A stretch of DNA of 64,000 nt from CBDAUN01 sp965214615 (GCA_965214615.1 OZ243952.1:1736001-1800000), one strand, 5' to 3'. Counted from the stretch's first letter, positions 9,339-18,494 are shown. Made by a program: numbers and translations. Notes: generated by a model from the letters alone, not told the origin.

Positions 9339-11999
9339 TCATGCGCACCTTCCGGCAGGCGAACGGTCGGCCGGATCGCCGCCCGCAATTGCGACCGGAT
9401 CCGGAACGCCGGTCAGTTGCGTTCCGTCGGCGGCGCAGATGCCGCCTGCCGCGCCGCAGCCGACTTGCGGGCGCAACGCCAGGCAAACGGAACTGCTCCC
9501 GGCCGGCGCGACAGTCAGCGTGTAGCTGTGCGCGGGACGCCCGAACGCGGTCAAGGCCTGCACGCCGGCAAGTTCGCCGCCTGCCACTTCGATGGAGGCG
9601 GTGTCCGTCCCGAATGCCGATACAGGCCGCGAAAACGAAACTGCGATGGAAAGTGTCTCTCCAGCATGCGACAACGGTGGCGGGTCCGGAAATACGGCGC
9701 TCAATTCAGCTTGTGGACGCATCAGCACATCCAGGGCGACCGGAATCGCCCGGAACCCGGAGCCGGCATTGGCATCGCCAACAGGAATGGAAAAGGTCTC
9801 CTCGCCGGTGTCAGGATCAGCAACCGTGACCCGGTCGGTAATCTCAAGGCCGCCTCTTTCATCGGCGTTCCCGGGTCCGCCGCCGCCCCAGCTCACCAGC
9901 CACCCGCCGCCGGGCAGCGGCTCGACATGGCCGCCGGCGAAGCCGAGCCGGTCGCGGGTTTTGCCGAGCGCATGGTCGCGCACGAAGACCGCCTCGCCGT
10001 TCGCTAGGTCGAGCGCATATTCCACAGCCCGGCTGTAGATGCCAGATTGGCGGCCCAGCGGCTCGCCGGTGTGCGGGTCGGTCACGCACGCGACGCCGTT
10101 GTCGAACAGCATCAGGCGCTCCAGGCGCAATCCCGGCGACGGAGCAAGAAGCTGCGCGGCGTGCTGGCCGCAGAACTCGATTTCGGGATCGCCGACAATG
10201 CGAAGCGGCGCCGGGCCAAGGCTGCGGCGCTCCCAGTCGTCGTCAGTCAGATTGGTCGCGCCGATGCGCCAGACAATCTCTTCGCCCGATGCGGCTTCAG
10301 GATCAATCATCACAATTGCTGAACAGCCGCGAAATGAAGCGAGTATCCCGTGCCTTGTCCACTGAAGAGAATTGACATGGGCCCAGTCATTCGGAAACCG
10401 GTGCTGCGCGCAGTCCTCCAAAGGCAGGCGGCCCCAGGAATTCCAGGTCCAGCGCACCGTGCCGTCAGGACCCTGCCACTGGATCGCAGAATCTTCGGTT
10501 TCGACAGCGGCGCCCCATGACTTACCGTCGGAGTCGGGAAACGAAAGAGCGCTGAAATCTCGCACCGCAGGCTCGTAGGTCATCAGCAGCGCAGAGCCGT
10601 CATCGAGCAGTCGAAAATCGTGCCGCCCCGTGGTGGTCAGCGGTTCGCCGGCAGCGAAGGTCTGTAAAGGATCGAGGCTGCGGTCCAGCACCCGCCAGCG
10701 CTGCTTCTTGTCTGGCGACGTTTCGAAATGGGCCCACCGCAGGTCCGTTCCGGATCCGAAAGGACGCAGGAAAAAGCCCGCGTTTCCGCGCTCGGTGCGC
10801 ACATGGGCCCGCGATACCCCGTGTTCGTCGATGACCGCAGCCGATGATCCGGCGGTCACGGCAAGCAGCACGCCAAGTGCACGACCCGGATCCGGCTCTG
10901 TGCGCAGCGCCGCAAGCTGTGGTGGCAGGCAGTGTACGGTGTAGACCGTGTTCGCGCCGTCGGCCTCGGAAAGGATAATCTGCGTATCGCTCACGGCATC
11001 CACGGCCACCGCAGCGCCGGTCTCGCGACCCGGGCGCGGCTGTATGCCGTTGACGGCCGCTGCGACGTTGTGCGGCAAAGTGATATTCATGCTCAGCACG
11101 TCACGTTCGGCACATTCGATGCCGTAGTGCGTGATGGCAGAATTAAACGGGGGATGGAGAGTTTTTCCGCCACTGTCGGTGTGCGCGGCAAGGGCAAGCA
11201 GCTTCGGCCCGGTCACGGCTACGGGGAGCATCGCTTCGATCGTACGAGGGCCGCCGAGGCGGTCGTGGTATTCGGCGCTCACGCGCAGCCAGTGGCCGGT
11301 ATCGGCGGCGCCCGGTGTGTAGGAAGCAGAGTTGGCGATGGAAAGCCATTCGCCTATACCCGCTGAACGCTCCCAGCGCCAGCGGATGTCCCCGGCGATG
11401 CCGTCCGGGTCACTCAGGCGGGCATTGATAGGCTCGCCGCGCGCCGGGCGTGAGGCGGACATCCTAATACGGCCGGGCTCGTCGCGATCGGTGACACGGA
11501 TCGTGAAATCGAGACTGCTGTCGTTGCTCTGACCGCTGTCTGCGCTCGAAACGCTGATGCGGTAGATGCCGTCGCCGCCAGCATCGCGCGGGGATTCAAA
11601 ATCAGGCCGGGCGACCCCGAATCCGTCGTCGGAAAACCGTAGCGCGCCTCCGTCTGCGCGGAAATGCGATGCGTCCTCGCCCGCGAGCGTCCAGACGGCG
11701 TCCGAGGGTTCGAGGCTGGCAACCCGCTCAACAGCGCCCTCGGGATAGTCGATGATCTGCTGCGCACCAGCCGCGTTTGCCAGCAAAGCCGGCAGCGCCG
11801 CAATAACGGCCGCCCGCAAGGCGGTTCTGATTCCGGGATATTCCCTCCCGGGGCAGGAGCGAAGCGCCGCAGCGAACGCCGCTGCTACGCCGTGGCTAGA
11901 TCCTGCGGGGGGGGGGTACAGGGGATCGGATTCATGACACGGATGCCGAGACGAATACAACACGGCCCGATTGCTGAATTTAAGTTGCGCAAATTTCAC
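9339..11999 (-). CDS. Secreted arylsulfotransferase (ASST)-like protein with cadherin/Ig-like domains
   Basis: 886 residues from a GTG at 11999. The likely signal peptide is RTALRAAVIAALPALLANA at about 58-76, so the first ~55 residues look non-native and the true start may be an internal TTG just before this stretch. Residues about 80-180 match a cadherin-like repeat ending DRDEPG, and 180-260 an Ig-like domain ending in the LRVSAEYHD pattern. A cadherin-like sandwich follows. Residues ~450-720 fit the arylsulfotransferase propeller: HDFRLLDDGSALLM, IQWQGPDGTVRWTWNSW, DWAHVNSLQW and IVWRIG. The C-terminal ~120 residues are an Ig-like domain with paired cysteines. The family moves sulfate between phenolic compounds; activity here is inference. 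A C10 tract interrupts the N-terminal coding region. It is upstream of, and probably co-transcribed with, the giant adhesin gene. Confidence 0.75.
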   Translation of the reverse strand: MKFAQLKFSNRAVLYSSRHPCHESDPLYPPPAGSSHGVAAAFAAALRSCPGREYPGIRTALRAAVIAALPALLANAAGAQQIIDYPEGAVERVASLEPSDAVWTLAGEDASHFRADGGALRFSDDGFGVARPDFESPRDAGGDGIYRISVSSADSGQSNDSSLDFTIRVTDRDEPGRIRMSASRPARGEPINARLSDPDGIAGDIRWRWERSAGIGEWLSIANSASYTPGAADTGHWLRVSAEYHDRLGGPRTIEAMLPVAVTGPKLLALAAHTDSGGKTLHPPFNSAITHYGIECAERDVLSMNITLPHNVAAAVNGIQPRPGRETGAAVAVDAVSDTQIILSEADGANTVYTVHCLPPQLAALRTEPDPGRALGVLLAVTAGSSAAVIDEHGVSRAHVRTERGNAGFFLRPFGSGTDLRWAHFETSPDKKQRWRVLDRSLDPLQTFAAGEPLTTTGRHDFRLLDDGSALLMTYEPAVRDFSALSFPDSDGKSWGAAVETEDSAIQWQGPDGTVRWTWNSWGRLPLEDCAQHRFPNDWAHVNSLQWTRHGILASFRGCSAIVMIDPEAASGEEIVWRIGATNLTDDDWERRSLGPAPLRIVGDPEIEFCGQHAAQLLAPSPGLRLERLMLFDNGVACVTDPHTGEPLGRQSGIYSRAVEYALDLANGEAVFVRDHALGKTRDRLGFAGGHVEPLPGGGWLVSWGGGGPGNADERGGLEITDRVTVADPDTGEETFSIPVGDANAGSGFRAIPVALDVLMRPQAELSAVFPDPPPLSHAGETLSIAVSFSRPVSAFGTDTASIEVAGGELAGVQALTAFGRPAHSYTLTVAPAGSSSVCLALRPQVGCGAAGGICAADGTQLTGVPDPVAIAGGDPADRSPAGRCA
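11907..11916 (-). repeat. Homopolymeric G10 (C10 on the coding strand) tract
   Basis: Ten consecutive G on the plus strand read as C10 inside the 5' part of the arylsulfotransferase-like gene. A nearby ATG at 11935 opens a 16-codon frame that stops just after the tract. With eleven C it would instead read into the downstream signal peptide and mature protein. Tracts of this length are prone to slippage, so this is either a phase-variation switch or a spot prone to sequencing error. Confidence 0.8.
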
Positions 12000-12648
12000 T
12001 GCAAAGCGTTTTCTTAAGCTGTTTTCTTGCTGCAGGCACTGCCGGATTTGCCGAACCGCAGGTGTCTATTTCCAAGTCTATGGCTGTCTGTACAGATATA
12101 CAATTCTCCGTTGCTCTGCAATGGCCTTGGGCTATTACGCACCGCATTCCGTGCGGCAGGACTATGCGTGGCTTCGCCACCATGATTCCAGCAAATTCCA
12201 TGCAACGCTCCTATGTCGTATGTTTTGCGACGAATCGATATATCACGCTGCCGTTCGCGAGGCTGATTATATTCGAGATATCGGATATCGGTGCCGATTT
12301 GATTGAGAATTTCAATTCTACCTTTGAAGTTTGCAAAAACGGCACCACTGCACCAGTCCTGTTCATTGACGTATGACAATGTGTCGCGCTCGCGTTTAAC
12401 GCGGCCCGCGCCAAACTGCTACTGAAAGCGCGTATATCGGTTATATTTGCTGCAGGCAAAATGTCGCCGATACGTCTGGATTCGCTTTTTTCGGTTTGCT
12501 CCCGGGCAAAGCGAACACGCCGTTCCGCATGGTATGCCCGCTGATTATCGTGATCAATTGTCTCGACAATGTATAAAACAAAAGGAATTCATTTTGCCCG
12601 AATGGCACTGACTAGGGTTTCTCGCCGGCTGCTCGGCAAGAGGTAGGT
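12000..12648. other. Intergenic region between divergent genes, no convincing gene
   Basis: About 650 bp separate the minus-strand arylsulfotransferase-like gene from the plus-strand mscS-like gene. Short overlapping frames exist on both strands but have no recognisable domain or good ribosome binding site. A small dyad GTGGC-TTC-GCCAC lies near 12167-12179. A -10-like TATAAA at 12572-12577 lies upstream of the channel gene with no good -35. Divergent promoters are expected here, but I cannot place them firmly. Confidence 0.5.
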
Positions 12649-13488
12649 ATGGACATCATCGTCGGCTGGAGTACTCAATTCGTCGATGCTGCACTTGATG
12701 CGATTGGCAGACTGATCGAGTACCTGCCGCAGGCATTCGGCGTTGTGCTTCTGCTTCTGGCCGGCTGGGTTGTCGGCCGCATCGGTCGCGTCGTTGTCAG
12801 TCGGCTGATCAAGGGGCTTAACCATGTGCGGTCCCGAATCGCAATTGCAGGAAATCCGGTGCTGCCGCGAATTTCCGACGCTTTCGCCGCGATTATCGGA
12901 AAAGTCGTTTTCTGGCTCATCGTCCTCGTCTTTGTCACGATCGCAACAGACCTGATGGGTCTAGGCATGTTCGCCAGCTGGCTGAACCTGCTGATCAACC
13001 ACCTGCCGAATATTCTGTCGGGCATTCTGATCATGTGGGCCGGCATCGTCTTTAGCGGACTCGTGAGCCAGGCGGTAGGTACTGCCGCGATCAATCTGGC
13101 CGAATTCCAGCGTCAAATTCTGGCCAGAATCGCCAGAATACTGACCCTCGTAGTGCTCATCGTCATCGGCGTCGATCAAATCGGCATCGACATCACAATC
13201 GTGATTACCATCATTTCGATTTCCCTTGCGGCAGCTCTGGGGGGTGTCGCGATCGCATTCAGCCTCGGAGCGCGCCAGCTGGTGAGCAATCTCATTGCTG
13301 TTCGGTATTTGGATCGTCATTACCGATATGGCGAGCGCGTAAGAATCGGCGAATACGAAGGCACTGTGATCGAGATCACCGCCGTCGCAGTCGTTCTCGA
13401 CACCGAGCACGGGCGCGTAACTGTGCCGGCCCGGCTATTCTCGGAGCAACCGAGTGTGCTGATTGCGCGGGCGCAGGACGATGTCTGA
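12649..13488 (+). CDS. MscS-family small-conductance mechanosensitive channel-like protein
   Basis: 279 residues. The ATG is preceded by AGGTAGGT. About five hydrophobic segments are visible (residues ~25-45, 85-105, 120-140, 160-180 and 185-215). The last is followed by ALGGVAIAFSLGARQLVSNLIA, which fits the pore helix and its exit in MscS proteins, then a short beta domain (YGERVRIGEYEGTVIEITA) typical of the MscS middle domain. The C-terminal alpha/beta vestibule is largely missing, so it is a short member. MscS channels open under membrane tension to release solutes; ion-selective relatives also exist. Its stop overlaps the start of the next gene within ATGTCTGA. The operon with two MgtE-type proteins suggests a role linked to divalent cation or osmotic homeostasis (inference). 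Confidence 0.8.
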   Translation: MDIIVGWSTQFVDAALDAIGRLIEYLPQAFGVVLLLLAGWVVGRIGRVVVSRLIKGLNHVRSRIAIAGNPVLPRISDAFAAIIGKVVFWLIVLVFVTIATDLMGLGMFASWLNLLINHLPNILSGILIMWAGIVFSGLVSQAVGTAAINLAEFQRQILARIARILTLVVLIVIGVDQIGIDITIVITIISISLAAALGGVAIAFSLGARQLVSNLIAVRYLDRHYRYGERVRIGEYEGTVIEITAVAVVLDTEHGRVTVPARLFSEQPSVLIARAQDDV

Positions 13489-14314
13489 GCGGCTTAAGCT
13501 GACAGAGTATTTCGTAGCCCAGTACACCGGTGCTGCGGTCAGGGCCATTCAGGGCATGCCGTCAGAAACCGCGGGAGACTATATCGAGGCGATCGAAGAT
13601 TCCCTGAGCCTTTCGGCCTTGAGCGCCATGTTGCCGAGTTCGGCCTGCAGCTGCCTGGAGGCAATGCCGAGACCGGCAGCGGCAAAGTACCTTGACCAAA
13701 TGGCGGCTCGCGACGCTGCGGCGATTCTGCGCCATGGCTCCAAGGCTGTACGCGATGAGTTAGTGGCGCTTCTGTCACGCCGCCAGTCGGTTCGGATTTC
13801 GATGCTGCTGCGGTATCGCAAAAACTTGGTCGGCGGGTGCATGGAGAATGTCGAAGTCGCAATCTTAAGAGATGCTTCGGTCGGCGAGGCGTGTGAGCAG
13901 GTCGCCAAGGCAGGATATTTCGAGCGCGAAGTCTTTGTCGTAGATGGCGAAAACCGGGTGATCGGCGCAGTCGCTGTAGCTGACTTGCTAAAGGATGCCG
14001 AATCAGGCACCCCGATTGCTTCGATCATGAAGCCGCTTGCCAACCCCATTCCAGCAGTAATGACAGCACGTCAAGCCGCAGAGTCGCCGCAATGGAGCGA
14101 TAGGGACGTATTGCCGGTGATAGAGCATGACAGGAAGCTGGTCGGGATCATCCGTCTTGCGGATTTATGGAGAGAATTGGCGACCCTGCCGGACAGCGAA
14201 CCTGTCAGCAGCGCAAATCCCGACGTCTTCGTCGTGGCTGAGGTGTGCTGCCTTGGTCTGGCCGACCTTGTGACCGCAATGCTGTCGAAGGGGCGCGATG
14301 ACGCCGCAGCTTGA
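13481..14314 (+). CDS. Soluble MgtE N-domain / CBS-domain protein
   Basis: 277 residues from the ATG at 13481, which overlaps the end of the channel gene. A TTG 18 bases earlier is possible but less likely. Residues ~15-110 show the helical repeat of the MgtE cytosolic N domain (AMPRPAAAKYLDQM, RDAAAIL patterns). Residues ~120-245 carry two CBS-like repeats (ASVGEACEQVAKAG, VFVVDGENRVIGAVAVADLL, then VLPVIEHDRKLVGIIRLADLW). There is no transmembrane region, so it cannot conduct magnesium itself. In MgtE these two domains sense magnesium and close the pore. A stand-alone copy next to full mgtE could act as a regulatory partner or a paralogue that lost its membrane part. It is followed 24 bp later by mgtE. 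Confidence 0.75.
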   Translation: MSERLKLTEYFVAQYTGAAVRAIQGMPSETAGDYIEAIEDSLSLSALSAMLPSSACSCLEAMPRPAAAKYLDQMAARDAAAILRHGSKAVRDELVALLSRRQSVRISMLLRYRKNLVGGCMENVEVAILRDASVGEACEQVAKAGYFEREVFVVDGENRVIGAVAVADLLKDAESGTPIASIMKPLANPIPAVMTARQAAESPQWSDRDVLPVIEHDRKLVGIIRLADLWRELATLPDSEPVSSANPDVFVVAEVCCLGLADLVTAMLSKGRDDAAA

Positions 14315-14338
14315 CTGCCGGAAGCGGAGGCACGTATT

Positions 14339-15658
14339 TTGACTGAATCGGCTAGAGTACAGACTGCGGAAACCATTCTGATCGAGCGATTCTGCGAAAC
14401 GGCACCGCGCAGCGCCGCGAATCGACTTGAGACCGTTCCGACCCGGGAGGCGGCATCAATTCTGGAGCAGATTCCTGTCGATATTGCGGCTCCGGTGTGG
14501 GATTCGCTTTCGCCATTTGCCGCCGCTGAACTGATCGAGGCGATGCCGGACGAATCCGTGGTCGAAATTTTGCAGACAGCCAATACGGGCAAGGTCGCCG
14601 CCATCGTGTCGATTCTGGACGACGCAAAGCGAGTTGAATTGCTCGAAATGCTCGATCCGCGCCTGGTCAAGGATATCGACGAGATTATGACCTATCCCCC
14701 CGATACGGCGGGCAGGCTGATGGATACCCAGTTTCTTGCTTTCGCCGAGCACATGACTGTGCGCGATGCGCAGCAGGTTCTGAAAAACAGGAATTTGCGA
14801 CACCCGGTGTTTGAACTGAGAATTCTCGATGACGAGCAGCGCTTGCAGTCTGTCGTTCATCTGAAGGATCTCGCCCTGGCTGAGCCGCATCAGACGCTGG
14901 GAGCGATTTCTGTCCACATTTCAGCCGTGGTAGATCCGATCGCCACGCGTGAAGAGGTCATCGAAAAGATGGAGTCCTACCGGCTTGACGAGATCAGTGT
15001 AATCGATCAGGACGGCGGTGTTCTAGGCGTCATTCGACATGCGACGCTGCTTGATGTGCTCAAGGAGGATGCATCCGTCGATATCCAGAAGATGGTCGGC
15101 GTCAGCAAGGACGAGCGGGCTACTTCGGGCAGCTGGCTTGCGATCCGAAAGCGTCTGCCATGGCTTCAGGTCAATCTGCTGACCGCATTTGCTGCGGCGT
15201 CGGTAGTTGGCATTTTCGAAAGCACGATTGCAAAGTTCACCGCGCTTGCGGTGCTGCTGCCAGTGGTTGCCGGTCAGTCGGGAAATGCCGGCGCTCAGGC
15301 GCTTGCGGTAACCATGCGCGGTCTGGCTTTGCGGGAGGTGCGGGTGCGCGACTGGCCTAAAATGCTGCGCAAGGAGATGTTTGTCGGCCTTTGGAACGGC
15401 ATTGCCATCGCCGTCGTATGCGGAATCGGAGTGTATTTCTGGAGCGGACAGCCGGGTCTGGTGCTGGTTATCACCTCGTCAATGGTGATTGCCATGGTCA
15501 TTGCGGGCCTGGCCGGCGTGCTGGTCCCTGTCGGACTTAAGCATATCGGTCAGGATCCTGCGGTCGCGTCATCGATTGTGCTGACGACGGTAACGGATAT
15601 TGCGGGGTTCTTTTCGTTTTTGGGCATCGCGACTTTGCTTTCTTCAATGCTGAGTTGA
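14339..15658 (+). CDS. mgtE: Magnesium transporter MgtE
   Basis: 439 residues from a TTG start with GGAGG nine bases upstream; the usual family length is about 450. The order is N domain (residues ~10-125, EQIPVDIAAPVWDSLSPF), the junction motif YPPDTAGRLMDTQF, two CBS repeats (~140-250) with YRLDEISVIDQDGGVLGVI, and a five-helix membrane domain from about residue 280. That domain contains the conserved PVVAGQSGNAGAQALAVTMR and, near the end, VLTTVTDIAGFFSFLGIA, where the aspartate lines the pore magnesium site. It is an inner-membrane dimeric Mg2+ channel gated by cytosolic Mg2+. It is last in the three-gene operon with the MscS-like channel and the MgtE_N/CBS protein. Confidence 0.93.
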   Translation: MTESARVQTAETILIERFCETAPRSAANRLETVPTREAASILEQIPVDIAAPVWDSLSPFAAAELIEAMPDESVVEILQTANTGKVAAIVSILDDAKRVELLEMLDPRLVKDIDEIMTYPPDTAGRLMDTQFLAFAEHMTVRDAQQVLKNRNLRHPVFELRILDDEQRLQSVVHLKDLALAEPHQTLGAISVHISAVVDPIATREEVIEKMESYRLDEISVIDQDGGVLGVIRHATLLDVLKEDASVDIQKMVGVSKDERATSGSWLAIRKRLPWLQVNLLTAFAAASVVGIFESTIAKFTALAVLLPVVAGQSGNAGAQALAVTMRGLALREVRVRDWPKMLRKEMFVGLWNGIAIAVVCGIGVYFWSGQPGLVLVITSSMVIAMVIAGLAGVLVPVGLKHIGQDPAVASSIVLTTVTDIAGFFSFLGIATLLSSMLS

Positions 15659-15766
15659 AAATGTCCCGGGAAATCGAGATTGACGAGCGCGTCTACGAGT
15701 CGGATGTAGCAGAAACTGCCAAATGGAATCGATAGTCATAGCCGAACACAGACCGAAGGTGTTTGC

Positions 15767-17196
15767 GTGACACCCGATGACCTTCAAGCCCTCATCAAGG
15801 AGGGAGAAGGGATTGCGATTGAATTCAAGGAGAGCCTTTCATCTTCATTCGCACGGGAATTGGTGGCACTTGCCAATACCATTGGCGGCAATATTCTTCT
15901 GGGCGTACGTGATGACGGCAGCATAGCAGGCGTGCAGGATGCCAATGCTCTTCGTGCCAACATCCAAGACATCGCCCGTAATTGCGATCCGCCGGTGAAG
16001 GTTTTGGCGAAACCCGTAGGTCAGGTGGTGGCGGTTCAGGTGTGGGAGAGCACTGTTAGGCTTGTCCAGTGCAAAGAGGGTTTCTTTTGAGGCAGGGAGC
16101 AGCTGCCCAGAAGCTCTCTCGGACCGAGATGCGCAACTTTTTCCGAGCTGAAGGTGAGATCCGTTTTGATTTGTCGCTCTGCCCGGACTTCAGCTACCCG
16201 AAAGACTTCGATTACGACAAGTACAAGGCGTGGTTGCAACTGTCCGGCATATCGAGCCATCTATTCGTCGAAGACGTGCTAATCAACATTGAAGCGGCTG
16301 AGCAAGTGAGCGGCAGGTTGCTTTTTCGAAATGCCGGTGTACTTTTCTTCGGAAAGCATGTGCGCAAGTTTATTCCAGATGCCTATATCACATGCCTGCT
16401 AGCGAGAGGTGCCGACAAAGTCCATATCCTTGACCGCAAAGATTTCGACGGTGGAATTGTGGCCGATATCCAAGATGCTCTGCGCTTTGTCGAACGCAAC
16501 ACACGCACTGCCTGGCGCATTGAAGGTCTGCGGCGCGAGGATATTCCTGAGTACCCGATTAAGGCGTTGCGCGAAGCAATTACCAACGCCGTAATGCACC
16601 GCGATTGGTTCTTCGGCGGCGCCAATGTCTTTATCGAGATTTATAGCGACCGCATAGAGGTAGTAAGTCCCGGAGATCTCCCCAAAGGATTGGCGCTGGC
16701 AGAACTCGAGCACAAGAGCGTACGCAGGAACACATTGATTGCCGACTTACTGCACCGCATTGGCTTCATTGAAAAGGCTGGCACCGGCATCCAACGCATC
16801 CGTGAGGACGCTCGAATTCAGGGCTGTCCTGATCCTGAGTTTAAGGCCGGCAGATTCTTCATCGCCACCTTCGGGCCGAACCCGGAGGTGCAGGTGCGTA
16901 CAGATAAACAACGCGAAACGCTGGGCACCGACCAAGTTGCCGACCAAGTTACCGACCAAGTCGCTGGGCACATTCGGTTGCTGCGCGAAATCTCGGGAGA
17001 AATGACCCGACTCCAAATGCAGCAAGCTCTCAATCTTGCACACACGGGACACTTCCGTACGAAGTATCTACTGCCCGCCCTTCAAGCCGGCTTGATCGAA
17101 ATGACCATACCCGACAAACCACTCAGCAAGAATCAGCGCTACCGCCTGACATCGCAAGGGCGCGAGTTCCTGAGGCATATGCGGAATTCACAGTAA
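15767..17196 (+). pseudogene. AlbA_2-type DNA-binding / ATPase regulator, split by a frameshift
   Basis: The first part (15767-16090, GTG start with AAGGTG upstream) gives the Schlafen/AlbA_2 domain: IEFKESLSSSFARELVALAN and GGNILLGVRDDGSIAG. It stops right after CKEGFF. The next frame continues as FLLRQGAAAQKLSRTEMRNFF, the normal continuation in this family (GFFLRQGA). One lost T in the T-run near 16081-16088 explains the break. The second part has a HATPase-like region (LREAITNAVMHRDWF, IEKAGTGIQRI), a DQV-rich linker made of a 12-bp tandem repeat near 16930-16965, and a C-terminal winged-helix region. The whole would be about 476 residues. Family members (COG2865-like) are putative transcriptional regulators. 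It is either a pseudogene or a sequencing error; the rest of the frame is well preserved, which suggests a recent event. Confidence 0.8.
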
Positions 17197-17320
17197 AGGG
17201 CGAATATCAAATTTGCCCCAATTTGGAACATGCCGCAAGACACTCTTTCAGACGGCGAACTGGACAAAGGTCAGCCAAACCCAGCGCCGCGGCAAACACG
17301 ATGTCCACAATCAAATTGAA

Positions 17321-17353
17321 GATTGGAGTCACCGCATCGCGCCGACACCAATC
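17321..17353 (+). repeat. Dispersed hairpin element, copy A
   Basis: Arms GATTGG (17321-17326) and CCAATC (17348-17353) enclose AGTCACCGCATCGCGCCGACA. Inside, GTC can pair with GAC and CGC with GCG around an ATC apical loop. Copies B (55659) and C (43490) share the apical part but have different, self-complementary arms. It lies between the AlbA-type gene and the rpsB promoter. Function unknown. Confidence 0.6.
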
Positions 17354-17400
17354 CTAATATTGAGCGCCTCAATACAAGAATTTCTGTACCGCGATTCCTA

Positions 17401-17430
17401 TTGCAGATATTTTCCATTTTGCGGTATACT
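17401..17430 (+). promoter_or_regulatory. Sigma70-like promoter of rpsB-tsf
   Basis: TTGCAG (17401-17406) and TATACT (17425-17430) are separated by 18 bases, about 108 bases upstream of the rpsB start. This is the best match to the consensus in the upstream region. Confidence 0.65.
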
Positions 17431-17537
17431 TTGCCGCCTATATCTATTACTCACATGGCCTGCTTGCAGCTTGTCCGGGTGCCGAAAGGTCGGCAAGCTG
17501 ACGCCATGGCGGTCTAACCCGAAATGGAGCAACAAAT

Positions 17538-18494
17538 ATGAGCGACGTCACTATGCGCCAGCTGCTAGAAGCTGGTGCCCACTTTGGACATCAGACGCGG
17601 TTCTGGTGCCCTAAGATGAGTCCGTATATCTTCGGACATCGAAACAAGATTCACATCATCAACCTTGAACAGACTCTGGGCATGTTCAAGGACGCGATGA
17701 ACTATGTCGGCCGGGTTGCCAGCGAACGCGGTTCGGTGATGTTTGTCGGAACCAAGCGTCAGGCCAGCAGCATTGTCGTCGAGGAAGCTCAGCGCGCAGG
17801 CTGTCCGTATGTGTACCATCGCTGGCTTGGCGGCATGCTGACCAATTACCAGACAGTGCGCAAGTCGATCGACCGGCTGACTGAACTCGACGAACTGATG
17901 GCCTCGCCGGAAGGCCAGGCGCTGGCAAAAAAGGAAATCATCCGCCTTGAACGTGAACGGTTCCGGCTGAATCGCAACTTGGCCGGAATTCGCTCTATGG
18001 AACGAATTCCGGACGTGCTTTTCATCATCGACGTGAAACACGAGAAAAATGCCGTGCTCGAAGCGCGAAAACTGGGCATTCCGGTCGTTGCCATCGTCGA
18101 CACCAATTGCGACCCTGACGGCATTGACTATGTGATTCCGGGAAATGACGATGCGATCAGCGCCATCCGCCTGTACTGCTCGGCAGTTGCCGATGCGGTC
18201 ATTGAAGGCAAGGCGTCTTCGACCGAAAGGGCGCGCACTGCGGAAGTCATCGATGTGGAAGCGGCGGATGCGCGTTCAAATGTCGATGTTTCGCTGGCGA
18301 GAGTGACGGGAGCGCAAGCGGCAGTCGCGCCAGCCCGTGACGACGATCGGCGTGACGGTCCGCCGGCAGCGGTGCAGCGGCCCGAACCTGCGACGCAGGC
18401 AAGTTCACAGGCTGACGGCGAACCGGCAGGCGAAGCAGAAACTCCTGCTGCTGCCGAACCCGCTGCTGCCGAACCCGCTGCTGGATCGGAGTAG
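17538..18494 (+). CDS. rpsB: 30S ribosomal protein S2 with long C-terminal extension
   Basis: 318 residues; ATG start with GGAG upstream. Residues 1-230 are a standard S2: MRQLLEAGAHFGHQTRFWCP, MFVGTKRQA, YVYHRWLGGMLTNYQTVRKS, PVVAIVDTNCDPDGIDYVIPGNDDA. S2 binds the small subunit near S1 and is needed for S1 assembly. The remaining ~80 residues are rich in Ala, Glu and Pro and end in repeated AAAEP units encoded by a 15-bp tandem repeat near 18448-18482. The E. coli protein has 241 residues, so this tail is unusual in length and probably disordered. It is the first gene of the translation block; tsf follows after 251 bp. Confidence 0.97.
   Translation: MSDVTMRQLLEAGAHFGHQTRFWCPKMSPYIFGHRNKIHIINLEQTLGMFKDAMNYVGRVASERGSVMFVGTKRQASSIVVEEAQRAGCPYVYHRWLGGMLTNYQTVRKSIDRLTELDELMASPEGQALAKKEIIRLERERFRLNRNLAGIRSMERIPDVLFIIDVKHEKNAVLEARKLGIPVVAIVDTNCDPDGIDYVIPGNDDAISAIRLYCSAVADAVIEGKASSTERARTAEVIDVEAADARSNVDVSLARVTGAQAAVAPARDDDRRDGPPAAVQRPEPATQASSQADGEPAGEAETPAAAEPAAAEPAAGSE

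Larger units (their letters stand above)
17197..17537 (+). other. rpsB upstream region
   Basis: 341 bp between the AlbA-type gene and rpsB. It contains a dispersed hairpin element (17321-17353), a good sigma70-like promoter (17401-17430) and a ~100-base leader. In the leader, GCTTGTCCGG and CGGCAAGC can pair around 17467-17501. A structured leader used by ribosomal protein S2 for autoregulation is known in gammaproteobacteria; this pairing is only a candidate for it. The map gene often found upstream of rpsB is not here. Confidence 0.5.

Noticed and set aside
12014..12379. Short open frames between the arylsulfotransferase-like gene and the mscS-like gene
   Set aside because: Several mutually overlapping frames on both strands with no motif or ribosome binding site, so no single one is favoured.
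17197..17537. tRNA or small RNA gene upstream of rpsB
   Set aside because: No cloverleaf or tRNA signature could be built. The structured element there belongs to the dispersed hairpin family.
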